A stretch of 35,204 bases of DNA from a virus, in IMG/VR virus record IMGVR_UViG_3300046010_016315, positions 1 to 35,204 of that record; one strand, 5' to 3'. Shown here one piece after another: positions 18,435 through 26,357 of this stretch (positions within the stretch are counted from its first letter, which is position 1; each line of letters begins with the position of its first letter). The position numbers and the translations under genes were made by a program. Under the pieces are notes generated by a model that saw nothing but the letters and a program-made list of their open reading frames with translations, was not told the origin of the DNA and did no database searches.

Positions 18435-19069
18435 TATCTAACTTCCATTAATCGTCTAAATGTTGTTTCGAAATCTGAAACAAAATCTACACTTAACAAT
18501 TTAATTTGTCTGCGAGATTCATTCAAATTTTCTTCATATTCAAAAAGCGTGACTATTTTTTTGTTAATTGTGACAGTTGAAACTGTTAAATCTGGAAGAG
18601 TGTAATTTGTTACCGATGTTGTTAACGCATTATATTGTTCTTGCGTGAGATTGATTATTGTTGTTTTCTCTTCTTCGCTGACGGAATTTTTAACTATTTG
18701 TATTTTTTGATATTGATAAACTTGTGTGTTCGTATATTCAAAAGGAGTTTGGTCTTCGGACTCAGCTTCAGTTGCATATTTGGCATCAATGTAACTCAAA
18801 AAAGTTGAGTCGTCAAGAGGCCAGTCCCATAATGGATCTAGAATTTCATTTGAAAGTAAAACGATCCAATACCGATAAGGATCACCATAGTATTTTTCGG
18901 CAATTATTTCTGGTGTGTCGCCTTCTTGAATTGCATATTCATAAAAAAGCAAAGGATTGTCTCTGAGTTTATCGATCAGCCTTGCTCTTGACACCAAATT
19001 AGTCAGAAGTATATTATTACCATTTTCGTCTGGCGTTATTATTTTTGGTAATGTATTGAAATAAAACAT
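18434..19069 (-). CDS. 53: Baseplate wedge protein gp53
   Basis: 211 aa, close to T4 gp53 (196 aa). The conserved LysM-like core is clear: YAIQEGDTPEIIAEKYYGDP, then Y-R-Y-W-I-V-L-L-S-N-E-I-L-D-P-L-W-D-W-P-L, matching Y-I-K-G-S-P-R-P-E-E-L-A-N-A-I-Y-G-N-P-Q-L-Y-W-V-L-L in T4. The C-terminus NESRRQIKLL parallels the N-E-K-L-R-Q-I-K-I-I element of T4. gp53 is part of the inner wedge core with gp6 and gp25. It is coupled on both sides by TAATG overlaps (gp48-like upstream, hub downstream). Confidence 0.92.
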   Translation of the reverse strand: MFYFNTLPKIITPDENGNNILLTNLVSRARLIDKLRDNPLLFYEYAIQEGDTPEIIAEKYYGDPYRYWIVLLSNEILDPLWDWPLDDSTFLSYIDAKYATEAESEDQTPFEYTNTQVYQYQKIQIVKNSVSEEEKTTIINLTQEQYNALTTSVTNYTLPDLTVSTVTINKKIVTLFEYEENLNESRRQIKLLSVDFVSDFETTFRRLMEVR

Positions 19070-20103
19070 TAGTAACCTTGTTCGATTTTTGTTTTATCGA
19101 TGATTTCAATTTCTTTAAACTGAAGAGATAATCTGGTCTGCACAGCCGAACCATCGTTAAATGTTGACCAACCATTTGGAGCATAATCAACGTTGATGTT
19201 TTCCAATACACATTCTGCTATTCTATGCACATTTGTATTTTGTTTATTTTTGTAAAAAAATTCTATACGAAATAGGTCAGGCACTTGTAAAAATACACCC
19301 TCTTTAAATACTCTTGTAGGCTCTATTCTTGGTGCGGCAGCTAATTTAAATTCCTTAATGATTTTTTTGACTTCTTCACTTTCTTTTTGACTAAACGGTG
19401 TAAATAAGAAATCAAATTGAAATGATCTAAAACCTATACCTTTAAATAAAACCTGTAACTGTGGATTGATGGCCTTTCCTAATTGCCTTACCGCCAACTC
19501 AGGTAAATTTTGAGCACCTGTTAAATTGCCTAATATTTTTGCTGCTGCCGTTGCTACGAAAGGATCCGATCCTGCTCGATTTGCAAGTTGTTGTAAAGTC
19601 TCACCGGATTTAGCTGCATCAAAGTAATCAAGAAAAGAAACTCCTGCTTGCGCAAGAAAATATGCTTTTCCTAGTGATTCTGTTAAACTGATATCATCAT
19701 AAACTGCTCCGTATGTCACATTGACAGTATCTGGAACATATAAAGAAATCGTTGTTCCATTTGTTCTTTCTACGTCAGATGCACCTAATTGTTCAAATAG
19801 AATTTTTCCTGCTCTTTGTGCTGCAACTTGAATATTTCCCGATTCTGGATCTAAAGGGTCTGCGTCTAATCCTGTTAGAAACGGACCTTGCACAGCAGTA
19901 AATAAATTTGATCTTATTTGAGAGATTGATGGTTTTCTAACTGTAAATCTTATCACATGACTTTTTGCAGGATTCGTACCGATATCTCTGGGATAATTCA
20001 GATTTGATTTATCATACTTGTTTTTATATAGCACATTGAGTGGTCCGTTGACCACACCAGGAACGGAAATACCAGCTATATTGGTTGGGATAGATATGGG
20101 CAT
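19069..20103 (-). CDS. Baseplate tail-tube cap, gp48/gp54 family
   Basis: A 344-aa protein, first gene of the minus-strand baseplate operon. The C-terminal block NVDYAPNGWSTFNDGSAVQT, then R-L-S-L-Q-F-K-E-I-E-I-I, is the tube-family ending also seen in T4 gp48 (I-R-F-D-K-T-P-N-G ... T-L-E-I-T-M-R-E-I). The central F-Q-F-D-F-L-F-T-P-F-S-Q-K-E is also typical. T4 has separate gp48 and gp54 proteins that start tube polymerisation on the hub; here only one such gene lies in this operon, and a gp19-like tube protein in the divergent operon could fill the second role. Two ATG codons stand near the start; 20103 is placed 30 bases after a perfect late promoter motif. No good ribosome site is visible. 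Confidence 0.8.
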   Translation of the reverse strand: MPISIPTNIAGISVPGVVNGPLNVLYKNKYDKSNLNYPRDIGTNPAKSHVIRFTVRKPSISQIRSNLFTAVQGPFLTGLDADPLDPESGNIQVAAQRAGKILFEQLGASDVERTNGTTISLYVPDTVNVTYGAVYDDISLTESLGKAYFLAQAGVSFLDYFDAAKSGETLQQLANRAGSDPFVATAAAKILGNLTGAQNLPELAVRQLGKAINPQLQVLFKGIGFRSFQFDFLFTPFSQKESEEVKKIIKEFKLAAAPRIEPTRVFKEGVFLQVPDLFRIEFFYKNKQNTNVHRIAECVLENINVDYAPNGWSTFNDGSAVQTRLSLQFKEIEIIDKTKIEQGY

Positions 20104-20132
20104 GGGAATTTATTTTTTGAAAGTAATATAAC

Positions 20133-20140
20133 TATTTATA
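20133..20140 (-). promoter_or_regulatory. T4-type late promoter TATAAATA for the baseplate operon
   Basis: The minus strand carries a perfect TATAAATA at 20140-20133, the -10 element used by the gp55/gp33/gp45 late system of T4-like phages. Transcription would start near 20126, about 23 bases before the ATG of the gp48/54-like gene at 20103. The element overlaps the first base of the divergent gp4 start codon (ATG 20140-20142). gp33 is encoded in this window, which supports a T4-style late programme. Confidence 0.65.
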
Positions 20141-20577
20141 TGGCATATAGCGGAAGATTTTTACCAAAAAACCCACAAAAATATCGTGGGAATCCATCAA
20201 ATATCATTTACCGTTCAACCTGGGAATGTCGGGTTATGAACTGGTTAGACACGAATGAATCAATACTGGAATGGGGATCAGAAGAAATCGTCATACCTTA
20301 CAGATCACCTGTTGATAACCGTGTTCACCGTTATTTTCCTGATTTTTACGTGAAAGTGAAGCAAAAAGATGATACAATTAAGGTTATGATTTTGGAAATT
20401 AAACCCGAAAAACAGACAAAACCACCAGAAAAGAAAAAAAGAGTTACAAAACAATATATCAATGAAGTTGTTACTTGGGGCGTAAACGAGGCAAAATGGA
20501 AAGCCGCGACTGAATTTTGTCTTGATCGAGGATGGCAATTTAAAGTATTGACCGAAAAGGATTTAGGTATAAAATGA
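20140..20577 (+). CDS. 4: Head completion protein gp4
   Basis: This 145-aa protein is a clear homologue of T4 gp4 (150 aa), needed to finish the filled head before tail joining. Shared blocks are M-A-Y-S-G-x-x-x-P-K-N-x-x-K-Y-R-G at the start, Y-R-S-x-W-E, W-L-D-x-N, W-G-S-E, and the later V-N-E-A-K-W-K-A-A with F-K-V-L-T-E. The arrangement E30 ... RYFPDFYV (about 63-70) ... ILEIKPEK (about 84-91) has the PD-(D/E)xK nuclease pattern, known to be present in this family. It is first in the plus-strand operon and its stop overlaps the next start (ATGA). Confidence 0.95.
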   Translation: MAYSGRFLPKNPQKYRGNPSNIIYRSTWECRVMNWLDTNESILEWGSEEIVIPYRSPVDNRVHRYFPDFYVKVKQKDDTIKVMILEIKPEKQTKPPEKKKRVTKQYINEVVTWGVNEAKWKAATEFCLDRGWQFKVLTEKDLGIK

Positions 20578-22331
20578 TTAGATTACACGTTTTATCTGTT
20601 CCACACACTGCATCAAGAAAAGAGTATACAGTTTGTGCATTTACACAAAAAGTCATTAATTTCTGTAAGATGTACAAAGATGAAGGTATGCACGTTATAC
20701 ATTATGGGCACGAAAATTCTGATGTTGTTTGTGATGAACATGTCACCGTAACAACACAAACCCTTCTCGATAAAGTTTATGGTATCTATGATTGGAAAAA
20801 AGAAGGTTTGAGATTTAATCAGCAGGATGAAGTATATCAAACTTTTAATTATAACTGTATTCAGGAAATAGCAAAAAGAAAACAACCACACGATATTATA
20901 TTGTGTTTTTTTGGCGTTGCTCAGAAACCTGTGTGTGATGCGCATCCTGAACTTCTTTGCGTTGAACCAAGTATTGGCTATCCCTCTCAGTTTGCACCAT
21001 ATAAAGTTTATGAATCTTATGCTGTGATGCACGGTTTACAAGGCCCAAACAGAATTGCTGAGGCAGAATATAAATTCTATGATGCCGTGATTCCTTCGGG
21101 TTTTGACATGTCTGAATTTGAATTTCGTGACAAAAAAGATGATTACTTTTTGATGTGCGGCCGAATGGTCTGGTCAAAAGGGGTCGATATTGCAGCTCAG
21201 GTCACAGAAAAAATTGGTGCAAAGTTGATTCTAGCTGGTACAACTTTTGGTCCTCAGGACTGTAATCTTGGAAATCAATGGCCAAAACACGTTGAATATG
21301 TTGGTTATGCAGATGTTGAAAAGCGAAAACGCCTCATGGCAGGCGCCAAAGGGCTATTTTGCCCAACAATTTATAATGAACCTTTTGGTTATGTGGCTAT
21401 CGAAGCCATGCTTTCCGGAACACCAGTGATTACGACCGACTGGGGAGCATTTACTGAAACCGTGCATCATGGGGTTACAGGCTTTCGGTGCAGGACTTTC
21501 GAACAGTTTGTCTGGGCTGCTAAAAACATTAATACCATTTCACCCAAAGCGTGTCGTGATTGGGCAGCGGAAAATTATAATTTCAAAAAAATTGGCAAAA
21601 TGTATCGAGAATACTTCGAATCGATCATCAATTTGTCGAAAGGTTCAGGCTGGTACACTGAAAATAATGAAAGAAACGAACTAGAATGGCTTACAAAAAC
21701 ACAACCGGCTAATCCAAAAACATTCAAAGAAATTCTGACTTGGTATAATAATAAAAGAAAAGGTAAACTAAAATTTCTTCAAGTTGGTGCAATGGATGGC
21801 GTGAGTCATGATGAATTACATTCGTTCATTCAGTGTTTTGATTGGAATGGCGTGCTGGTTGAACCTCTACCAGACATGTTTGACAAGTTGATGACAAATT
21901 ATGAAGGTAAATTAGGTCTTGAGTTTGAATGCGCAGCAATTACTGAGATTGATGGTGAAACGGAGATTCATAGAGTACCACCGGGAACAGAAAATGCGCC
22001 TGAATGGGCTGATGGTTGTTCAACTTTAGTGCCTGAAAAGCATATAGATTATCTAGTGCCAATGATGGTAAAAGAAAAAGTACGCACAATGACACTGAAA
22101 TCGTTGGTCGAAAAGCATAATTTGCAGGATGTAAATTTTGTACAAATTGACACTGAAGGTTATGATTTCAAGATTTTTATGCAGATGAACGGGTTGATCG
22201 AGCCAGAATTGATTAAAGTGGAAATTGCTCACATAACCTATACCAATGCTGTCTATATGCGTTATGTTTTGGAACAAAAAGGATACAAAGTTTTCATTGA
22301 CAATTACGATTTGGTAGCTTACCGTTTCTAA
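20574..22331 (+). CDS. Fusion: GT4-type glycosyltransferase plus FkbM-type methyltransferase
   Basis: This 585-aa protein has two enzymes joined. Residues about 1-370 are a GT-B glycosyltransferase of family-4 type: F-L-M-C-G-R-M-V-W-S-K-G-V-D near residue 190 and NEPFGYVAIEAMLSGTPVIT near 267-286, holding the E-x7-E donor-site motif. Residues about 395-585 look like an FkbM-family SAM methyltransferase: LKFLQVGAMDGVSHDELHSF (glycine motif), then V-L-V-E-P-L-P, and NFVQIDTEGYDFKIF. A plausible job is adding a sugar and methylating it on a virion protein or a host glycan; neither substrate is shown by sequence. It lies inside the head/tail operon, coupled to gp4 by a 4-base ATGA overlap, so it is expressed late with structural genes. 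Confidence 0.88.
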   Translation: MIRLHVLSVPHTASRKEYTVCAFTQKVINFCKMYKDEGMHVIHYGHENSDVVCDEHVTVTTQTLLDKVYGIYDWKKEGLRFNQQDEVYQTFNYNCIQEIAKRKQPHDIILCFFGVAQKPVCDAHPELLCVEPSIGYPSQFAPYKVYESYAVMHGLQGPNRIAEAEYKFYDAVIPSGFDMSEFEFRDKKDDYFLMCGRMVWSKGVDIAAQVTEKIGAKLILAGTTFGPQDCNLGNQWPKHVEYVGYADVEKRKRLMAGAKGLFCPTIYNEPFGYVAIEAMLSGTPVITTDWGAFTETVHHGVTGFRCRTFEQFVWAAKNINTISPKACRDWAAENYNFKKIGKMYREYFESIINLSKGSGWYTENNERNELEWLTKTQPANPKTFKEILTWYNNKRKGKLKFLQVGAMDGVSHDELHSFIQCFDWNGVLVEPLPDMFDKLMTNYEGKLGLEFECAAITEIDGETEIHRVPPGTENAPEWADGCSTLVPEKHIDYLVPMMVKEKVRTMTLKSLVEKHNLQDVNFVQIDTEGYDFKIFMQMNGLIEPELIKVEIAHITYTNAVYMRYVLEQKGYKVFIDNYDLVAYRF

Positions 22332-22339
22332 GATAAATA
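22332..22339 (+). promoter_or_regulatory. Possible late promoter GATAAATA
   Basis: The gap between the glycosyltransferase stop (22331) and the next ATG (22345) reads A-GATAAATA-AGGTT. It fits a relaxed N-ATAAATA late -10 motif, but the start site would fall on the ATG, and the same bases include the AAGG ribosome site. The same layout occurs before gp25, which is the only reason to list it. Confidence 0.2.
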
Positions 22340-22344
22340 AGGTT

Positions 22345-22944
22345 ATGTCTTCTACACTTACAAAAATAGCACTCGAAAGAACCTCTCTAGAACAAAATTT
22401 TTTGTCTAGACAGGCTGTTTCATGGTATCAAAAAAGAGTGCAAGAACTGAAATCTCCTATCAATTTGGCCCGAGAAATTGTAAGAGAAAAGGGTAGGAGT
22501 GGACAGTTTGTGATCGGTGGTTTGTATCACTTTTTTTATGACCCTCTAAGTAAAGAAAAGGCACCGTATTATGATATGTTTCCATTGGTAATTCCTCTTG
22601 ACAGAGACAAAGAGGGATTTCTTGGATTAAATTTGCATTATTTACCACCGAGATATCGAGCAGCATTCTTAGACAAACTTATGTCTTTTGCTGTACTCAA
22701 TGGTGATGATGAGCCAAAAAGATTACGAGTTACATATGATATACTTAAGACGGCAAAAACCTATAGAGAGTTTAAACCTTGTCTTAAAAGATACTTGGAT
22801 TCACAAATACGATCAAAAATAGTACCGATTAGACCTAATGAATGGGAAACTGCTTTGTTTTTACCAACTGCTATATTCAATGGTGCGACACCATCAAAGG
22901 TTTATACAGAGTCAATATCCAAAATACAAGGTAGGGTAGTGTAA
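22345..22944 (+). CDS. Conserved T4-like virion or DNA-packaging protein, unassigned
   Basis: A 199-aa protein with strong family-type blocks: S-R-Q-A-V-S-W-Y-Q-K-R-V near the start, Y-H-F-F-Y-D-P-L-S-K, YYDMFPLVIPLDRDKEGFLG, then L-N-L-H-Y-L-P-P-R-Y-R-A, and N-E-W-E-T-A-L-F-L-P near the end. I recognise this as a protein common in T4-like marine phages but cannot name it securely. Its closeness to gp4 would be consistent with a gp2-like (DNA end protector) or neck role; this is a guess from synteny. No membrane segment or nuclease motif is obvious. It is coupled to the tube gene by TAATG. Confidence 0.75.
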   Translation: MSSTLTKIALERTSLEQNFLSRQAVSWYQKRVQELKSPINLAREIVREKGRSGQFVIGGLYHFFYDPLSKEKAPYYDMFPLVIPLDRDKEGFLGLNLHYLPPRYRAAFLDKLMSFAVLNGDDEPKRLRVTYDILKTAKTYREFKPCLKRYLDSQIRSKIVPIRPNEWETALFLPTAIFNGATPSKVYTESISKIQGRVV

Positions 22945-23630
22945 TGGCAGGTTCAATATCAGAATTTAAATCCAGTTTTCGAACAGATGTAGCGAGACCA
23001 AATAAATTTGATGTTAACATTCCTGTTCCAATTGGTATGCTTCCTTTTCTAGGCACTTCAAGGAAATTAAACCTGAGGTGTGAATCTGCTGAGTTACCCG
23101 GAAGAACACTTGCAACAACGTCGATGAAAGTTTATGGCATCGAAGAGAAGTTTCCATATTTGACTACTTATAATGATCTTTCACTGACCTTTATCGTTGG
23201 TGACGACATGAAAGAAAAGAAGTTTTTTGACGGTTGGCTTAACTGGATCAACCCACAAATTAATTACAATTTCAAGTATAAAAATGATTATTCTGTAATT
23301 GTAAGAATCAATCAATATGATGTGCAAAATAAATTATCTTTTTCGGCTGATTTATTAGAAGCATATCCTATTGCAGTCAATCCACTTTCACTTGATTGGT
23401 CTTCTGATGGTTATCACAAACTCTCTGTCACGTTTGCATTTACTCAGTGGAGAAATAATTCACTTGAAAGTCTCGGCATGGAACTGCTTGAAAATACAAT
23501 TTCAAATTCTCTGTTTGGAAATGGTATACGTACTTCAGGTAATCTTGGGCAAGACTTGTTACCTTCAGTTCCGGAGACACCTTTCTTAGCAAGATTTTTT
23601 GGTGGTCCACCTCCACCTCGCCCTGAATAA
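22944..23630 (+). CDS. Tail tube family protein (gp19/gp54-like)
   Basis: A 228-aa protein of the T4 tail-tube family. The opening F-R-T-D-V-A-R-P-N-K-F-D-V-N-I matches A-R-P-N-L-F-Q-V-E-I in gp19; L-R-C-E-S-A-E-L-P-G-R matches F-Q-C-K-A-T-A-L-P-A-G; and L-S-L-D-W-S-S-D-G-Y-H-K-L-S-V-T-F-A-F matches L-Q-L-D-W-D-S-N-N-E-I-Q-T-F-E-V-T-L-A. It is longer than gp19 (163 aa) with a Pro-rich C-terminus (GGPPPPRPE). It may be the main tube subunit or a tube initiator equivalent to gp54; the main gp18/gp19 pair could lie outside this window. It is followed at once by the gp26-like gene. Confidence 0.83.
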   Translation: MAGSISEFKSSFRTDVARPNKFDVNIPVPIGMLPFLGTSRKLNLRCESAELPGRTLATTSMKVYGIEEKFPYLTTYNDLSLTFIVGDDMKEKKFFDGWLNWINPQINYNFKYKNDYSVIVRINQYDVQNKLSFSADLLEAYPIAVNPLSLDWSSDGYHKLSVTFAFTQWRNNSLESLGMELLENTISNSLFGNGIRTSGNLGQDLLPSVPETPFLARFFGGPPPPRPE

Positions 23631-23647
23631 AATTATGGAGTTATTAT

Positions 23648-24373
23648 ATGCCCTTACCGAAAATTGATACACCCATTTATGATTTAGTTTTACCACTTTC
23701 AAAAAAAGAAATACGATTTCGCCCATTTCTTGTAAAAGAGCAAAAAAATCTTTTGATGGCAATGGAATCAAATGACAAAGAATCGATTGAAAAGAATGTC
23801 AAACAAGTTCTAATTAATTGTACGGTGACGGAAAGTATTGACATTGAAAAATTACCTGTCGTTGATGTTGAATACTACTTTTTAAATCTTCGCGCAAGGT
23901 CTGTTGGTGAAGTAATTGAGAATCGTTATCGTTGTGACAATGAAGTCAACAACGAAAAATGCGGCAATCTCATGGATGTTAAACTAAACATTCTTGAAAT
24001 CAAAGTTGAAGGTGTCAAAGAAAATAATGATATCATTCAATTGACCGATAAAGTGTCAATGAAGTTAAGATATCCAGAATTCTCATTTCTCAAAAAAGTT
24101 TCAAAACTCGAAAACGTTTCTGACGTTGCATTTGAGATGATTGCTGATTGTGTGGAATATGTTTATGACGGCGAGCAATTTTATTATGCAAAAGAAATTT
24201 CAAGCAAAGAGATGGTAGAATTTATCGAGTCTTTGAATCAAACACAATTTACAAAGATCGAAGAATTTTTTGCTAATCTTCCTAAACTTGAGAAAAAAAT
24301 TGATATGAAATGCTCTAGATGTGGCTTTGAACACCGGCTCGATGTTGAAGGGCTCGAAAGTTTTTTCGGCTAA
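23648..24373 (+). CDS. 26: Baseplate hub/assembly protein gp26-like (T4_baseplate family), frameshift donor
   Basis: The 241-aa protein matches the T4 gp26 family: the N-terminal T-P-I-Y-D-L-V-L-P-L-S-K-K-E-I-R-F-R-P-F-L-V-K-E-Q-K block and D-I-E-K-L-P-V-V-D-V-E-Y-Y-F-L-N-L-R-A-R-S-V-G-E are typical. Four cysteines (96, 105, 222, 225; the last pair as C-S-R-C-G) could form a zinc ribbon. A ribosome site GGAG stands before ATG 23648. Two codons before its stop the message reads T TTT TTC in the correct phase for -1 slippage, giving a longer product with a gp51-like tail. The position (tube gene, then this, then tape-measure-like genes) is exactly that of the G/GT tail-assembly chaperones of other phages. 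Confidence 0.9.
   Translation: MPLPKIDTPIYDLVLPLSKKEIRFRPFLVKEQKNLLMAMESNDKESIEKNVKQVLINCTVTESIDIEKLPVVDVEYYFLNLRARSVGEVIENRYRCDNEVNNEKCGNLMDVKLNILEIKVEGVKENNDIIQLTDKVSMKLRYPEFSFLKKVSKLENVSDVAFEMIADCVEYVYDGEQFYYAKEISSKEMVEFIESLNQTQFTKIEEFFANLPKLEKKIDMKCSRCGFEHRLDVEGLESFFG
24361..24367 (+). other. Putative -1 ribosomal frameshift site T TTT TTC
   Basis: The heptamer TTTTTTC is phased as T TTT TTC in the gp26-like frame, the X XXY YYZ pattern for tandem -1 slippage. The zero-frame stop TAA is at 24371-24373, only one codon further. After slippage reading continues CGG-CTA-ACC and stays open to TGA at 24565-24567. Downstream, GAGAAATTA (24393-24401) and TAATTTCTC (24411-24419) can form a perfect 9-bp hairpin, although 25 bases from the slip site, which is further than usual for a stimulator. 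Confidence 0.72.
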
Positions 24374-24567
24374 CCTTTTGTCATGACAATTTGAGAAATT
24401 ATTATCGTACTAATTTCTCTTTGATGCAACACCATAAGTATAGTCTCACGGAACTTGAAAATATGATACCGTGGGAAAGAGACATATATGTCGCCATGTT
24501 GATTCAATATATTGAGGAAGAAAATTTAAAACTCAAACAAAGACAGAACGAAAGAAAGCTTAAATGA
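24367..24567 (+). CDS. 51: gp51-like -1 frame extension of the gp26-like protein
   Basis: This -1 frame adds 66 residues to the first 240 of the gp26-like protein, giving a product of about 306 aa. The segment reads N-L-R-N-Y-Y-R-T-N-F-S-L-M, then QHHKYSLTELENMIPWERDI, then Y-V-A-M-L and a charged helix. It resembles short gp51-type (baseplate hub assembly) proteins of T4-like marine phages and also the T part of GT chaperones. The only ATG in frame (24424) would give a 47-aa protein but has no ribosome site and cuts off N-Y-Y-R-T-N-F-S-L, which reads as continuous protein sequence. The frame is closed upstream at 24346. Its TGA overlaps the next gene's ATG (ATGA). I favour frameshift expression over a separate gene. 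Confidence 0.75.
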   Translation, partial: RLTFCHDNLRNYYRTNFSLMQHHKYSLTELENMIPWERDIYVAMLIQYIEEENLKLKQRQNERKLK

Positions 24568-26354
24568 ACTACCAGGAAGCTGCGGCAATAAGAAAGAGAA
24601 GCTTTGCTGAAATAATGACTCAAAAACTTATTGAGGGTGAAGGAGTAATTTCATCTTATCGTGGCACAAGGCAACAAATTTCTCAAGCTAAAAAACTTGC
24701 AAGAAAAGAAAGGTTTGATATTTTAAATGTCGCAAAGTTTTTAACAGGTGGCAGCACACTTGCACCCGCGCTTTTAGGTAGACTTTTAGGGCGAAGTTCG
24801 GCTGACATATCATATTTTACTGGTAAGAAAATGATGGGAACCGATTCGATGGAAGCGAATAAAGTTCTCATTGATATGTTAGATTTTATGAAAAGCTCTC
24901 GTGCAGCAAAAGAGAAAAACTACCAAACACAAATGATGTATCAAGAAATGAATGAATTGATGCGAAATGATAGGCATCAAGAAGTTCTTAATGTTTTTCT
25001 TGATGCGATCAAAAAAACAGAACCTAAAAGAAGACGAGTTAGAGCGTTTTCTACACCAATGAGTGGCGGCTTTGGCACTGCTGCGCTGCTAGTGGCAGGC
25101 GTTGCAGGTTTACTTCTCATGTCAAATGAATCTGTTGCAGCAATTAGAAAAAGATCGGATGGTGATTTAAAATCGCTTGAAGATTCTTCAGACAAGGAAA
25201 TAAAATCATTAAACAATCAATATGATGCAATCTCTTTCATTGCTGAACAAAAAAGTATAGAAAATGAATATGAAAAAGACCTCACAGAAATTACTGATGA
25301 TGAATCTAATTGGAAAGAAATAGAAAAAATAGATTTAGATAAAGAAGTTCCCGCAGAAAAAATAGAAGAAACGGAAGAAGAACCAAGGGGTGGTGGATTA
25401 ACGCTAATGCCAGAAAAACCACCAACTGTTGGACCAGAACCTACTGCAACACCTATTAATGAAAGTGAAGTGATGAGGCGCCAAATTGAAAGTCTTGTCA
25501 CTTCTCCTATGGGGGTTGGCCCAACGCAACCCATGATAACACCTGTATCTACTGCGCCAGCACCGACTGCACAAAGAGTAACTCCTGCTGATATATCAAT
25601 AAGAGGAGAAACAGGAGCAGCAACAACTGAAGAAGCTAAGAAAAAAAGTTCTCAGATTGTTAATAATGATCCAAAGCCTGGGCACAAGTCATATGGTATT
25701 TTTGGTATGAACACACTTTCTAAGACCATAGATCAATTCGTTGAACAAAATCCACAATTAGGTTTTAAAAATAAACCTGGTTCTAGTGAATTCGACAAAG
25801 AATGGAAAGAAATTTCTGAAAAAAGATCCGATGAAATTTATGAAGCTCAAATGAGATGGTATCAGAAAAACATTATAGAACCTTTAAGAAATGAACTCAC
25901 GACATTGTTACCACCAAAAATATCATCCGACGAAAGAGTTTTTGCTCTATTAGCCGACAGGAGAATCCAATACGGGCGTGTGATGGAAAAAAGCGCATTA
26001 GAGTATGCATCTGGTGCAAACACACCCGAAGAATTCATTGATAAAATTACTGTATTTGATAAATCGAACATAGGAAAAGCTTTTAAGACTTATCTTGCAA
26101 CAAATCCAGGTAATGAAAGAGGTTTGTTAAATCGAATACAAATGAGAAGAGATATGGCTCTTCAAATATCATTTAACAATCTTGGTCAAACTATACAATC
26201 CGGTTCGATTCAAAATAATGATATAAGAAAAGCTTTACTAAACAATGTGGGTCAGACAACAATCGTAAGTGATGCCTCGACAATCGTTAATCAAAAAACT
26301 ATTCAATTGGCACCTAAACCTATTCTCCCCTATCACCCCGTTTTAAGAAGCTAA
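24564..26354 (+). CDS. Tape-measure-like/hub protein A, paralogue of the next gene
   Basis: This 596-aa protein starts MNYQEAAAIRKRSFAEIMTQ and shares its first about 155 residues with the following gene, including E-R-F-D-I-L-N-V-A-K-F-L-T-G-G-S and GRLLGRSSADISYFTG. A single hydrophobic segment (about residues 167-187, TAALLVAGVAGLLLMSN) is followed by an acidic helical stretch and a Pro/Thr-rich linker (about 275-365). The C-terminal half is helical with R-R-I-Q-Y-G-R-V. Position after the chaperone-like gene and length near T4 gp29 (590 aa) suggest a tape-measure or hub role. The ATG overlaps the gp51-like stop as ATGA. Confidence 0.72.
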   Translation: MNYQEAAAIRKRSFAEIMTQKLIEGEGVISSYRGTRQQISQAKKLARKERFDILNVAKFLTGGSTLAPALLGRLLGRSSADISYFTGKKMMGTDSMEANKVLIDMLDFMKSSRAAKEKNYQTQMMYQEMNELMRNDRHQEVLNVFLDAIKKTEPKRRRVRAFSTPMSGGFGTAALLVAGVAGLLLMSNESVAAIRKRSDGDLKSLEDSSDKEIKSLNNQYDAISFIAEQKSIENEYEKDLTEITDDESNWKEIEKIDLDKEVPAEKIEETEEEPRGGGLTLMPEKPPTVGPEPTATPINESEVMRRQIESLVTSPMGVGPTQPMITPVSTAPAPTAQRVTPADISIRGETGAATTEEAKKKSSQIVNNDPKPGHKSYGIFGMNTLSKTIDQFVEQNPQLGFKNKPGSSEFDKEWKEISEKRSDEIYEAQMRWYQKNIIEPLRNELTTLLPPKISSDERVFALLADRRIQYGRVMEKSALEYASGANTPEEFIDKITVFDKSNIGKAFKTYLATNPGNERGLLNRIQMRRDMALQISFNNLGQTIQSGSIQNNDIRKALLNNVGQTTIVSDASTIVNQKTIQLAPKPILPYHPVLRS

Positions 26355-26357
26355 AAA

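Noticed and set aside
24424-24567. Independent 47-aa gp51-like gene from ATG 24424
   Set aside because: No ribosome site, a hairpin just upstream, and continuous protein-like sequence N-terminal to this ATG in the same frame; frameshift expression fits better.
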